From Phycisphaerales bacterium (lineage in GTDB: Bacteria; Planctomycetota; Phycisphaerae; Phycisphaerales; SM1A02): 59,919 nt of DNA. Both the position numbers and the translations under genes were made by a program. Below are positions 33,971-41,355 of the stretch, in pieces (position 1 is the first letter of the stretch; every line of letters starts with the position of its first letter). The notes under the pieces are model-generated. The model searched no databases. It saw only the letters and a list, made by a program, of their open reading frames with translations, and had not been told where the DNA came from. Location: the NCBI GenBank assembly GCA_022446795.1, contig JAKVBX010000007.1, positions 59,788 through 119,706 on the forward strand. Reading direction: 5' to 3'.

Positions 33971-35371
33971 ATGTCAATCAACGCAACCGTTCTCAGCATC
34001 CTGGTGATGGCGATGGGGGTTTCCGCAACGGAACCGCCACCGGAGCCGAAGCGACCTGGTGGTCCCAACATCGTGGTGATCGTCAGCGATGACGCCGGCT
34101 ATGCCGACTTCGGGTTCACGGGCGCAACGGATTTCCATACACCCAATCTCGATGCACTGGCTGCTTCCGGTGCCATCTGTACGCAGGGCTACGTGACGGC
34201 ATCAGTCTGCAGTCCCTCCCGGGCGGGCCTGGTCACGGGTCGATATCAGCAGCGGTTCGGCTACGAGATGAACCTGTTGGCGGGTCGGCCTGATTATTCC
34301 GAACTGGGCTTGCCGGTCGAAGAACGGACCATCGCGGAGGACTTGCAGGCCGTTGGATATCGAACGGCAGCCCTGGGCAAGTGGCACCTGGGTGGGGGCA
34401 AGCCCCAGCACCCGATGTCGCGGGGATTTGATTCCTTCTATGGCTACCTGGCAGGTTCCCGTTCGTACTGGGCGTATCCGGAGCCGAAGCGACTCTACAG
34501 CACGATTCGGGGATTCGATCCGGCGGATGAGCCGGAGGGGTTCTATGTCACCGAGGACCTGGGCCGAGAGGCTTCGGGCATCATCCTGCAGAAGGCGCTC
34601 AAGCCATTCTTCATCTACCTGTGCTTCACGGCTGTTCATACGCCCATGCACGCACAGGAGGAAGACCTGGCACGCTACCCGGACGTCAAGCCGAACAAGC
34701 GTCGCAAGCTGGCCGCGATGACCTGGGCATTGGATGAGGCGGTTGGCCGGATCATGGAGACGCTGGAGGCCACGGGGAAGCGCGACAATACGCTGATCTT
34801 CTTCATCAACGACAACGGCGGTGCGACCAACAACGCGTCCGACAACGGTGTCTTCCGGGGCATGAAGGGGTCCAAGTGGGAGGGCGGCATCCGGGTTCCG
34901 TTCCTGGTGTCCTGGCCCGGGCATGTTCCCGCGGGCACGGTCTATTCGAAGCCTGTCAGTGCTCTCGACATCGTGGCGACGTCCCTGGCCGCGGCGGGCG
35001 TCACGCCCGAGCGTGCCCTCGATGGCGTGGATCTGATCCCGTACCTCGATGGCAGTGAGAAGGGGGCGCCTCACGAGTACCTGTTCTGGCGCCGGGGTCC
35101 GGCGGCAGCCGTTCGCCATGGCCAGTGGAAGTTGATCCGCATTGATGATGGTCGGGTGCTGCTGCTGGACGTCGAGAACGATCCTGGCGAGACGACTGAT
35201 CAAGCCGCTGACCACCCGGAGGTCGTGGCCCAACTTCAGGCGGCCTTGACGAAGTGGGAGTCGGGCACGGTCGAGATGATGTGGACTGGCAACAAGAAGT
35301 ATGTTCAGAATCAACGCGACAAGCACAAGATGGATGTCCAGGGACGGGATGCGGAGCGAACACTTCCCTGA
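33971..35371 (+). CDS. secreted sulfatase (type I, formylglycine-dependent)
   Basis: Exported arylsulfatase-family enzyme, 466 aa. Signal peptide MSINATVLSILVMAMGVSA. The sulfatase signature CSPSRAGLVTGRY has Cys80 as the residue converted to formylglycine. Metal-site residues are in VSDDAGYADFG (Asp39/Asp40) and FINDNGG, and LGKWHLGG carries the conserved Lys and His. Such enzymes remove sulfate esters from algal polysaccharides in marine Planctomycetota. It needs a formylglycine-generating enzyme, which is not in this window. It is followed after 35 bp by the EF-hand gene, perhaps in one transcript. Confidence 0.93.
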   Translation: MSINATVLSILVMAMGVSATEPPPEPKRPGGPNIVVIVSDDAGYADFGFTGATDFHTPNLDALAASGAICTQGYVTASVCSPSRAGLVTGRYQQRFGYEMNLLAGRPDYSELGLPVEERTIAEDLQAVGYRTAALGKWHLGGGKPQHPMSRGFDSFYGYLAGSRSYWAYPEPKRLYSTIRGFDPADEPEGFYVTEDLGREASGIILQKALKPFFIYLCFTAVHTPMHAQEEDLARYPDVKPNKRRKLAAMTWALDEAVGRIMETLEATGKRDNTLIFFINDNGGATNNASDNGVFRGMKGSKWEGGIRVPFLVSWPGHVPAGTVYSKPVSALDIVATSLAAAGVTPERALDGVDLIPYLDGSEKGAPHEYLFWRRGPAAAVRHGQWKLIRIDDGRVLLLDVENDPGETTDQAADHPEVVAQLQAALTKWESGTVEMMWTGNKKYVQNQRDKHKMDVQGRDAERTLP

Positions 35372-35406
35372 TCGGGCTGGCATCAGTATTGACTGGAGAT
35401 GAGTTC

Positions 35407-36579
35407 ATGAACAACGTCAAGACATCAAGAGCTGGCCGTGGCCGATTCATCGGCGTTCGATGGTTGGTCCTTGGGAGCATGGTGGCGGTCGGTGGCCTGC
35501 TGGCGGCGGTGGAACCGGAGTCCGAACCGGAGGCCACGGTGGAGTCGGAGGACTACGTTCCCGGCATCGACATCCTGGACATGAATGGCGATGGTGTGCT
35601 GGATCCCTATGAAGCGATGGATGCGCTCCTGGTGATCCAGGATGAACTGGATGGAGAACCGGTGACCGTCGAGGCGCTGATTGAACTGGAAGCTGCCTGG
35701 GAACAGGACGCGATGGAGGATATCGATCGGATCATCAGCGAACTGGACGAGAATGATGACGGCCGTATCAGCCGGCGTGAAGCGGACTCCGATCTTCGCG
35801 ATTACTGGAGGGAACTCGACCTCAACCGTGACCGACTCCTGACGCGTGCCGAGCTGATCGAGGCCCATGATTTCGAGCCGCCGTACATGACGCGTGAGGA
35901 GATCGAGGAAGAAGTGGATGATCTGTTTTCCTCGATGGACAAGAATGGCGACGACATCATCAGCCGAAAAGAGGCCCGTCGGAACTGGGGATATGTCAAG
36001 GAATCGGATGCCAACCGTGATCGCCAGGTGACCCGCCAGGAGGTCATGGATGCCTACGTGGCGGACAACATGGACGTCGAATTCGAGATCCAGGGTGATA
36101 CGGCCCTGATGCGTGGCAACATCACGGCCGATACACCGGGCGAGATGCTGCGGTTGATCTTCGAACACCCGGAGGTGCGGAAGATCGACCTGGTGTACGT
36201 GCCCGGTTCACTCGATGACGAATCGGGCATGCGTGCCATTCGTTATGCCCGGGCCCATGGCTTCGATACCTTCATCAAGGCCGGGGGCATGGTGGCCTCG
36301 GGCGGAACTGACTTCTTCCTGGCCGGCGTCAATCGAACCTGTGAGCCGGGTGGGCTGGTGGGTGTGCATTCCTGGTCCTGGATGGGTGATGATGGCAATG
36401 AGCTGCCACGGGATCACGAGGAGCACCAGGCCTACCTGGAGTTCTATCGCGACATGGGTATCGGCGAGGATTTCTACTGGTTCACGCTCGACTCGGCAGG
36501 TGCGGATGACATCCACTGGATGTCGCAGGAAGAACTGCGGAACTACAACTGCGTGACGAGCCCGACTCCCAAGCCGTAA
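35407..36579 (+). CDS. EF-hand / ClpP-fold exported protein
   Basis: A 390-aa protein with an N-terminal membrane helix or signal segment (about 18-35). Five EF-hand loops follow: DMNGDGVLDPYE, DENDDGRISRRE, DLNRDRLLTRAE, DKNGDDIISRKE and DANRDRQVTRQE. The C-terminal domain (about 220-385) resembles periplasmic ClpP-like proteins (COG3904 type): GDTALMRGNITADTP, VYVPGSLDDESGMRAIRYARAHGF, ASGGTDFFLAGVNRTCEPGGLVGVHSWSW. The nucleophile serine position appears to read ASGGTD, so Ser is present, and HSW supplies the His; the triad is not proven. A calcium-regulated envelope protease is a reasonable hypothesis. The start at 35407 replaces a longer open frame. Confidence 0.7.
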   Translation: MNNVKTSRAGRGRFIGVRWLVLGSMVAVGGLLAAVEPESEPEATVESEDYVPGIDILDMNGDGVLDPYEAMDALLVIQDELDGEPVTVEALIELEAAWEQDAMEDIDRIISELDENDDGRISRREADSDLRDYWRELDLNRDRLLTRAELIEAHDFEPPYMTREEIEEEVDDLFSSMDKNGDDIISRKEARRNWGYVKESDANRDRQVTRQEVMDAYVADNMDVEFEIQGDTALMRGNITADTPGEMLRLIFEHPEVRKIDLVYVPGSLDDESGMRAIRYARAHGFDTFIKAGGMVASGGTDFFLAGVNRTCEPGGLVGVHSWSWMGDDGNELPRDHEEHQAYLEFYRDMGIGEDFYWFTLDSAGADDIHWMSQEELRNYNCVTSPTPKP

Positions 36580-36587
36580 TGCCTGGT

Positions 36588-37586
36588 CTAGCGTCTCCGG
36601 GTCTTGTTCTTGCGGGCCACCGTTGCCGCCAGGGCGGCTGCCTGCCATGAGTCGGGCCTGGCATCTGCTCTCCATTGCTCCAGCATCCAGCGTCCCATCA
36701 GGAAGGTCATGGTCAATTCCGACCCGGGGTAGGCCGCGCGATAGCGATTGCACCAGGGGTGAATCGGCAGCAGGTTCCAGGGCTGAGCGGATCCCCCCTT
36801 GGAGTGATGTACGAGATGATCCATCTGCCCGATCGTGGGCGAGACCTCCTCACGGCAGAAATGGCAGTATCCCTGGGTCTGTTGCCAGACCTGGGACTTC
36901 CATGATTGCCGCATGGTTCCTCGGTTTCGTTGATCCTCTTTCCGATTTGGTTTGAACCGGTCGTAATGGGCATTGAGTCGTTTCTTGTACGACTTCCAGT
37001 CTTCCTTCTCATCCCATGGCAGCGCGTCGTCGTTCCAGTGATGGTACTTGGGACGCTCGCGATCGTTGATGTACATGCGGCGTACCGACGTGACCAACTC
37101 GTCCCGTGATCCCATCACGTAGGGGTGATCCAGTTGAAAACCATGCAGCCCCCGGAGCAGTTGTTCCGCGGCGGGGCCACGGTCCGCGATCCAGTGTTCC
37201 TCGAAGTCCTGTCGCCAGCGATGGCTGGGCCAGTCCTGCTCCTCGCCCTGCTGTTGGACGTCCATCATCAGCCAAAAGCCGATTTCAGCGGCAATGGCGA
37301 TTTCACAGGAGCTCATGCCCTCGCGAATCGTGCAGCATGTCTCATGCGAGATGGTCGGGAGTCGATCAGGTCCGAAGTGCTCGATGACCATGTCATCACG
37401 CCCGACCGGTTGGCCACAGGTGTGGCAGTATCCCCGGCCCTGCTCCCAGGCGGACTGGCGGTCGTCTTCGGACAGGGCCGTGGTGATCACGTCATTTTCG
37501 CCAGGCCGATGAATGGCCTGGATCAACTCGCTGAATGACTCAACGGACAGCGGTGATCGATAGGTCTCGTGTGACGTGGTTCTCAC
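36588..37586 (-). CDS. protein with two HNH-type zinc modules
   Basis: A 332-aa cytoplasmic protein of unknown role, GTG start. Two copies of an HNH-like module are present. The N-terminal copy (about residues 50-90) has GYCHTCGQPV, DDMVIEHFGP and HETC. The C-terminal copy (about 240-290) has GYCHFCREEV, GQMDHLVHHSKGGSAQPWNLLPIHPWCN, which is a complete HNH nuclease pattern with its zinc Cys pairs. The first copy lacks the middle Asn and is probably structural. The region between is Trp/Asp/Arg-rich. No restriction-modification partner lies beside it. It converges on the EF-hand gene, with stops 8 bp apart. Confidence 0.75.
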   Translation of the reverse strand: MRTTSHETYRSPLSVESFSELIQAIHRPGENDVITTALSEDDRQSAWEQGRGYCHTCGQPVGRDDMVIEHFGPDRLPTISHETCCTIREGMSSCEIAIAAEIGFWLMMDVQQQGEEQDWPSHRWRQDFEEHWIADRGPAAEQLLRGLHGFQLDHPYVMGSRDELVTSVRRMYINDRERPKYHHWNDDALPWDEKEDWKSYKKRLNAHYDRFKPNRKEDQRNRGTMRQSWKSQVWQQTQGYCHFCREEVSPTIGQMDHLVHHSKGGSAQPWNLLPIHPWCNRYRAAYPGSELTMTFLMGRWMLEQWRADARPDSWQAAALAATVARKNKTRRR

Positions 37587-37849
37587 GACGAGGAGTATCC
37601 CACGAGGTCGCGAAGGCGGCCCTCAAGGCCTGGGGGCCTGCCCAGGCAGCGGATGAGGCCCCGGCGGAGTGCCTGGATACCCCCTGGGAGGCCCGAAAAG
37701 GCCATTGGTGACTGAAACTCACGGGTTTTCTTGATTGGACCGTTCCACGCGCTCGCAGTGTACGCGTGCAGATGTGGAGGCCGGAAGACTGGCCGTTCGC
37801 CGGTCGGCGGCGACGGGGCCGGTCCCTCCACCAACATAAGGAACACAAC

Positions 37850-39496
37850 ATGAAACCTTCAATGACGACCCGTGGATTTTCCGCGCTCCTGGCGACGCTC
37901 GTTCTCTCGACCTCGACCGTCGTGATGAGCGCAGCGGCTCAGGCAGAGGTCCAGGAGGCCTATGTCTACAACGGTGACTACTTCAAATTCACTGGCGTGT
38001 ATGGCGCCAACGGTGGCAACGAGATTGCGCATGCGATGGTCTTCAAGAACCTGGGGATGCTCGATGCCAATGGGCGGCTGCCCCAGGTCGATCTGACCGT
38101 CGACAATTACATTCGGCAGGGCGATGTCATCGTCGGACGAGTCATTCACTGCAATACGGAATCCGGTCACCTGGATGCCTGTATCTACGAGACCCTTGAC
38201 GGGACGAAGCGTGCCTATGACCTGTCGAATTCAGCAACACTCCGGCAGGCCTGGAACGAGGTTGCTGCTGATGGCGAGATCACCATCCTCAAGCATGGGT
38301 TGGAAACTCAGTTCTCCGATGAAACGTCCCTGTACGGCGGTGCATTGGCGCTTGATGATGGTGAGTTCTACGCCGGATTCCGTAACGAGGGTGACACGGC
38401 CGATACCGGAACGGGACTCGGTGTGCAGGCTGGTCCGTATGAACTCCCGCCGCGGCCGGGGGCAGCCATCACCATCAAACTCATGGTGTGTCATGGCGAC
38501 ATGGACTTTGATGGCTTCGGTTCCGGAACCTCCGTCGTGGACTCGGCGAAGAACATCGGCGGTGTGACCGCGGTCAGTGGCGCCGCCCACGAGATCTACG
38601 TTGGATGCACGGTCCAGTTTCCTGGCGCGACCGAGGCCCAGAAGAAGGCCGCTCGTCGAATGGTCGGGAAACTCGCGGTGGAGCGTGGGTTCGTGACGAA
38701 GGATGGCCGTCCTGACCCGGGAGCCCTGTTCCGATCCGGAACGCTCAAGGTCCGCACGAACATCCTGGATGACATCGAGTCCACGCTGGGCGTGACAGGC
38801 AAGCTGACCTGGTACGACACGGAGGACGTCTCTGCGGCGCCTCACTGTGAACTGGTGGATGGCCCGGCCAGTGATTTCTTTTCATCAGGAAATGTCCAGG
38901 GGTGCCAGGCGGTTGATGTCGATGGCGGGATCATCCACCGGGATGTCGACGGTCCGGGCCAGGACGAGTCGCTCACCAGCACGTTGATCGTGTATCCCGG
39001 TAGTGCACCCGGTCCTCGACCGATCGAAATCGTCGAGACTCAACTTGATGAGATGATCGTCCCCGACGGTCTGGCGCCGGTGTGCGCGCCCGTCACCGTG
39101 CGGAAGTACGGAGTCGATCCCGTGCTGGACCTCAACTGGGAAGCCGAGTTCTTCTTTGAATATCCCCAGGTCGGTCCAGAACCCATCGGGCTGTATCGCC
39201 TCGAGGCTGACGGAACGCTCGTCCCCGATGACTTCGGCTGGTACGACCCCTGGGCGTTCGTTGGCGGCACCATGGTTCGCGAAGGTGGGACCTATGTCCT
39301 GCTCGGCGAGGCGGTCGAGCCGCGAACGGCCGACTTCAACCTGGATCGCCGAGTGGATATTGATGACCTGCTGGAACTGTTTGACGCGTGGGGCGACTGT
39401 CAGTTGTCCTGGTGTCAGCATGACCTGGACAATGACGAGCGGATCGCCGTTGATGACCTGCTCGTCGTCCTCAGCCAGTGGGGCAGTGACTTCTAG
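37850..39496 (+). CDS. secreted protein of unknown fold with C-terminal dockerin pair
   Basis: A 548-aa exported protein (signal peptide ending AQA-EV) whose main domain is not recognised. It begins VQEAYVYNGDYFKFTGVYGANGGNEIAHAMVFKN and contains TVDNYIRQGDVIVGRVIHCN and a beta-rich middle. Two dockerin loops (DFNLDRRVDIDDLL, DLDNDERIAVDDLL) close it at WGSDF. The start at 37850 has AAGGAA upstream and gives the signal peptide; the frame is open 28 codons further. No operon partner. The 263-bp gap upstream (37587-37849) shows no clear promoter. Confidence 0.7.
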   Translation: MKPSMTTRGFSALLATLVLSTSTVVMSAAAQAEVQEAYVYNGDYFKFTGVYGANGGNEIAHAMVFKNLGMLDANGRLPQVDLTVDNYIRQGDVIVGRVIHCNTESGHLDACIYETLDGTKRAYDLSNSATLRQAWNEVAADGEITILKHGLETQFSDETSLYGGALALDDGEFYAGFRNEGDTADTGTGLGVQAGPYELPPRPGAAITIKLMVCHGDMDFDGFGSGTSVVDSAKNIGGVTAVSGAAHEIYVGCTVQFPGATEAQKKAARRMVGKLAVERGFVTKDGRPDPGALFRSGTLKVRTNILDDIESTLGVTGKLTWYDTEDVSAAPHCELVDGPASDFFSSGNVQGCQAVDVDGGIIHRDVDGPGQDESLTSTLIVYPGSAPGPRPIEIVETQLDEMIVPDGLAPVCAPVTVRKYGVDPVLDLNWEAEFFFEYPQVGPEPIGLYRLEADGTLVPDDFGWYDPWAFVGGTMVREGGTYVLLGEAVEPRTADFNLDRRVDIDDLLELFDAWGDCQLSWCQHDLDNDERIAVDDLLVVLSQWGSDF

Positions 39497-39517
39497 TCCT
39501 CCAGGGCTGATCGGGGA

Positions 39518-39554
39518 GGCGGGGCCGATGCGCCGGTTGGTGCATCGGCCTCGC
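39518..39554. terminator. stem-loop between convergent genes
   Basis: GGCGGGGCCGATGCGCC pairs with GGTGCATCGGCCTCGCC (one mismatch, one wobble) around a short loop, between the stops at 39496 and 39609. A strong bidirectional terminator candidate. Confidence 0.75.
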
Positions 39555-39608
39555 CCATTCCCGTGAGGCTGCGGATCATGCGGAAGGCGAGGGCGGCCCG
39601 TCCGGGAT

Positions 39609-40694
39609 TCACTCGCAGTCCTGCCCAAAATCATCCAGCAGGATGAGCATGTCAACGACGTCGACCGTGCCATCACCGTCGATGTCGGCGCTGGAGTCAC
39701 TGGTGTTCCAGGCCGCCAGCATGCCCAGGATGTCATTGATGTCGACCGTCTGATCGCCATTGATGTCACTGGGGCAGGGGACGGGACCTGGCTTGCGATG
39801 ATTCAGCATCCAGTCGACCGCCCGGGTTGCAAAGAGGTTCTGGTTCAGGGGGTCACTGTTGCGGCGGAAGTTCGGGACATGCTCTGAGCCGTTCATGGTC
39901 CAGAGCTCCACGGTGACTCCCTCCGTACAGTTCTGGCGATAGATCGTGCTCGTTGTTTCGTTGCCGCCGACGCTCCAGTCGAGATTGAACGCCGGGCCGC
40001 CGTCCTCGCTGATGACATCACACTGGTTGTAGTCGACCCAGTTGAGCACGGACTCCTCGGCGCCCGGGTAGCACTGGAAGAAGAAGCAGCCGCCGTCGTA
40101 CTCGATGGTCGAGTCGGCGGTTCCGTGGAGGTGCAGGACGTGGACCTGCTCGCTGGGCGTGCAGTCGGACGTGTCCAGGAAGGTCACTCCGGCCAGTGGG
40201 ACGATCGAGGCGATCAGGTCCGCATGGTCACAGGCCATGCGGTAGGACATGAAGCCGCCATTTGACAATCCCGTGAAATGAATGCTCAGGTCGTCCACGG
40301 CATACTGGGCCTGGACCAGTTCAACGATCTGACGAAGGTAGCCCGAGTCGTCGACGTTGGTATTGAAGATGTCGCAGCAGGCATCGGTTGCATTCCAGAA
40401 GGGTTCGTCGGTGAAGTCCCGGTTGCCTTGCGGCACGCAGAGCAGGAACTGCTTCTCGTCGACCTGGTTGGACAAGTTGTAGTAGGCCTCGATCTCGGGT
40501 CCGGTCTGGGTATATCCATGAAGGGCGACGATCAGCGGGAGGGGTTGGGTCCCGTCATAGTCGGAGGGCAGGTAGACGGGGACCAGGCCTCGGCCGTTGT
40601 CGATGTACTCCACCGTGGACCCATGGGTCACGGCGGGCAGAAGCAGGACGGTAAGTGTGGAGAGGATGAGGGGGTTGATCATGAACCTGAGCAT
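39609..40694 (-). CDS. secreted PHB-depolymerase/feruloyl-esterase-like hydrolase with dockerin pair
   Basis: A 361-aa exported alpha/beta hydrolase. Signal peptide MLRFMINPLILSTLTVLLLPA. The oxyanion motif is ALHGYTQTG, the nucleophile is in TGLSNGGFMSY, Asp is in HGTADSTI and His in GSEHVPNF, giving the triad of the poly-hydroxybutyrate depolymerase / LpqC-like esterase family. Cys pairs suggest disulfides. Two dockerin loops follow (DINGDQTVDINDIL, DIDGDGTVDVVDML), ending FGQDCE, with PCP before them. The substrate is probably an ester-linked polysaccharide or polyester, but unproven. The first Met of the frame is further upstream; 40694 was chosen for its charged n-region. Confidence 0.85.
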   Translation of the reverse strand: MLRFMINPLILSTLTVLLLPAVTHGSTVEYIDNGRGLVPVYLPSDYDGTQPLPLIVALHGYTQTGPEIEAYYNLSNQVDEKQFLLCVPQGNRDFTDEPFWNATDACCDIFNTNVDDSGYLRQIVELVQAQYAVDDLSIHFTGLSNGGFMSYRMACDHADLIASIVPLAGVTFLDTSDCTPSEQVHVLHLHGTADSTIEYDGGCFFFQCYPGAEESVLNWVDYNQCDVISEDGGPAFNLDWSVGGNETTSTIYRQNCTEGVTVELWTMNGSEHVPNFRRNSDPLNQNLFATRAVDWMLNHRKPGPVPCPSDINGDQTVDINDILGMLAAWNTSDSSADIDGDGTVDVVDMLILLDDFGQDCE

Positions 40695-40707
40695 ACGGTT
40701 GGTCTTG

Positions 40708-40728
40708 CGTGTGCTTTGTAAACACACG
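40708..40728 (-). promoter_or_regulatory. inverted repeat upstream of the esterase gene
   Basis: CGTGTG and CACACG arms separated by 9 bp (CTTTGTAAA), 13 bp before the chosen start codon and inside an AT-rich patch, as expected for an operator near the transcription start. A second inverted repeat, TCATCCGG/CCGGATGA, is at 40772-40802. Confidence 0.3.
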
Positions 40729-40886
40729 AATCTTTTTTCGGCAGCGCGACACCCGTGAACTCATCGTCGTGTCATCCGGCGCTGTCGGCGTAGACCGGAT
40801 GATGGGAAGTCGCTTGATGCAATGATCCAGTGATCGAATGAGGATGGCGTCCGTGTCGGAGTCAGATCATCGCCAGGATGAAAGAC

Positions 40887-40913
40887 AGCTGACACGCCCA
40901 GGGCGTGTCAGCT
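40887..40913 (-). terminator. terminator of the small lipoprotein gene
   Basis: Perfect 12-bp stem AGCTGACACGCC/GGCGTGTCAGCT with a 3-nt loop, then GTCTTTCATCC on the minus strand, 30 bp past the stop at 40944. Confidence 0.8.
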
Positions 40914-40943
40914 TCACTTCGTTCCGTGTGCATAGCTCGGTGG

Positions 40944-41228
40944 TCAGGGGCAATTGCCGTCAGCGACTTCGGCCATGACCTTGGTCCAGGCCATTATGAG
41001 CTTCTGTTGCGCTTCGGGCGGGAGGCTCTGCAGGGCCAGCTGGTATTCCTGGTTGAGCTCCAGCTGCCGATTCAGCGCTTCGGTCTTCGCTGTCATCGAG
41101 GCATTGGGATCCATCCCGACGCACATGACATGTTTGTACTCATCGATGAGTCCCTGGTACTGGTCTGCGGAATCCCCGCAGCCGGCCAGGATGATCGTCG
41201 TCACGGCAAGGCACAAGATCGTTTTCAT
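40944..41228 (-). CDS. small lipoprotein
   Basis: A 94-aa predicted lipoprotein of unknown function (lipobox ILAGC, Cys at 17), starting at 41228 with AGGAGAAC upstream. The mature part is a Gln/Glu-rich helical protein with a Cys-containing CVGMDPNA segment and a second Cys at the C terminus (DGNCP). These two cysteines may form a disulfide. It lies downstream of the M56 sensor gene but behind that gene's terminator (41299-41321). Confidence 0.65.
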   Translation of the reverse strand: MKTILCLAVTTIILAGCGDSADQYQGLIDEYKHVMCVGMDPNASMTAKTEALNRQLELNQEYQLALQSLPPEAQQKLIMAWTKVMAEVADGNCP

Positions 41229-41298
41229 GTTGATGTTCTCCTGATTGGCAAGTGCCAAAACCTTAGCAGGTAAGGATGTTGGTGTGCATCTAAGCAGA

Positions 41299-41321
41299 AA
41301 ACCCCGCCTGAAGCGGGGTTT
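41299..41321 (-). terminator. terminator of the M56/BlaI operon
   Basis: 9-bp stem AAACCCCGC/GCGGGGTTT with a 5-nt loop, then TCTGC on the minus strand, giving a GTTTTCT run; 34 bp past the stop at 41356. Confidence 0.85.
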
Positions 41322-41355
41322 CCTGGTCACTGGATAGACTCGTGAGCGTGTGGAC

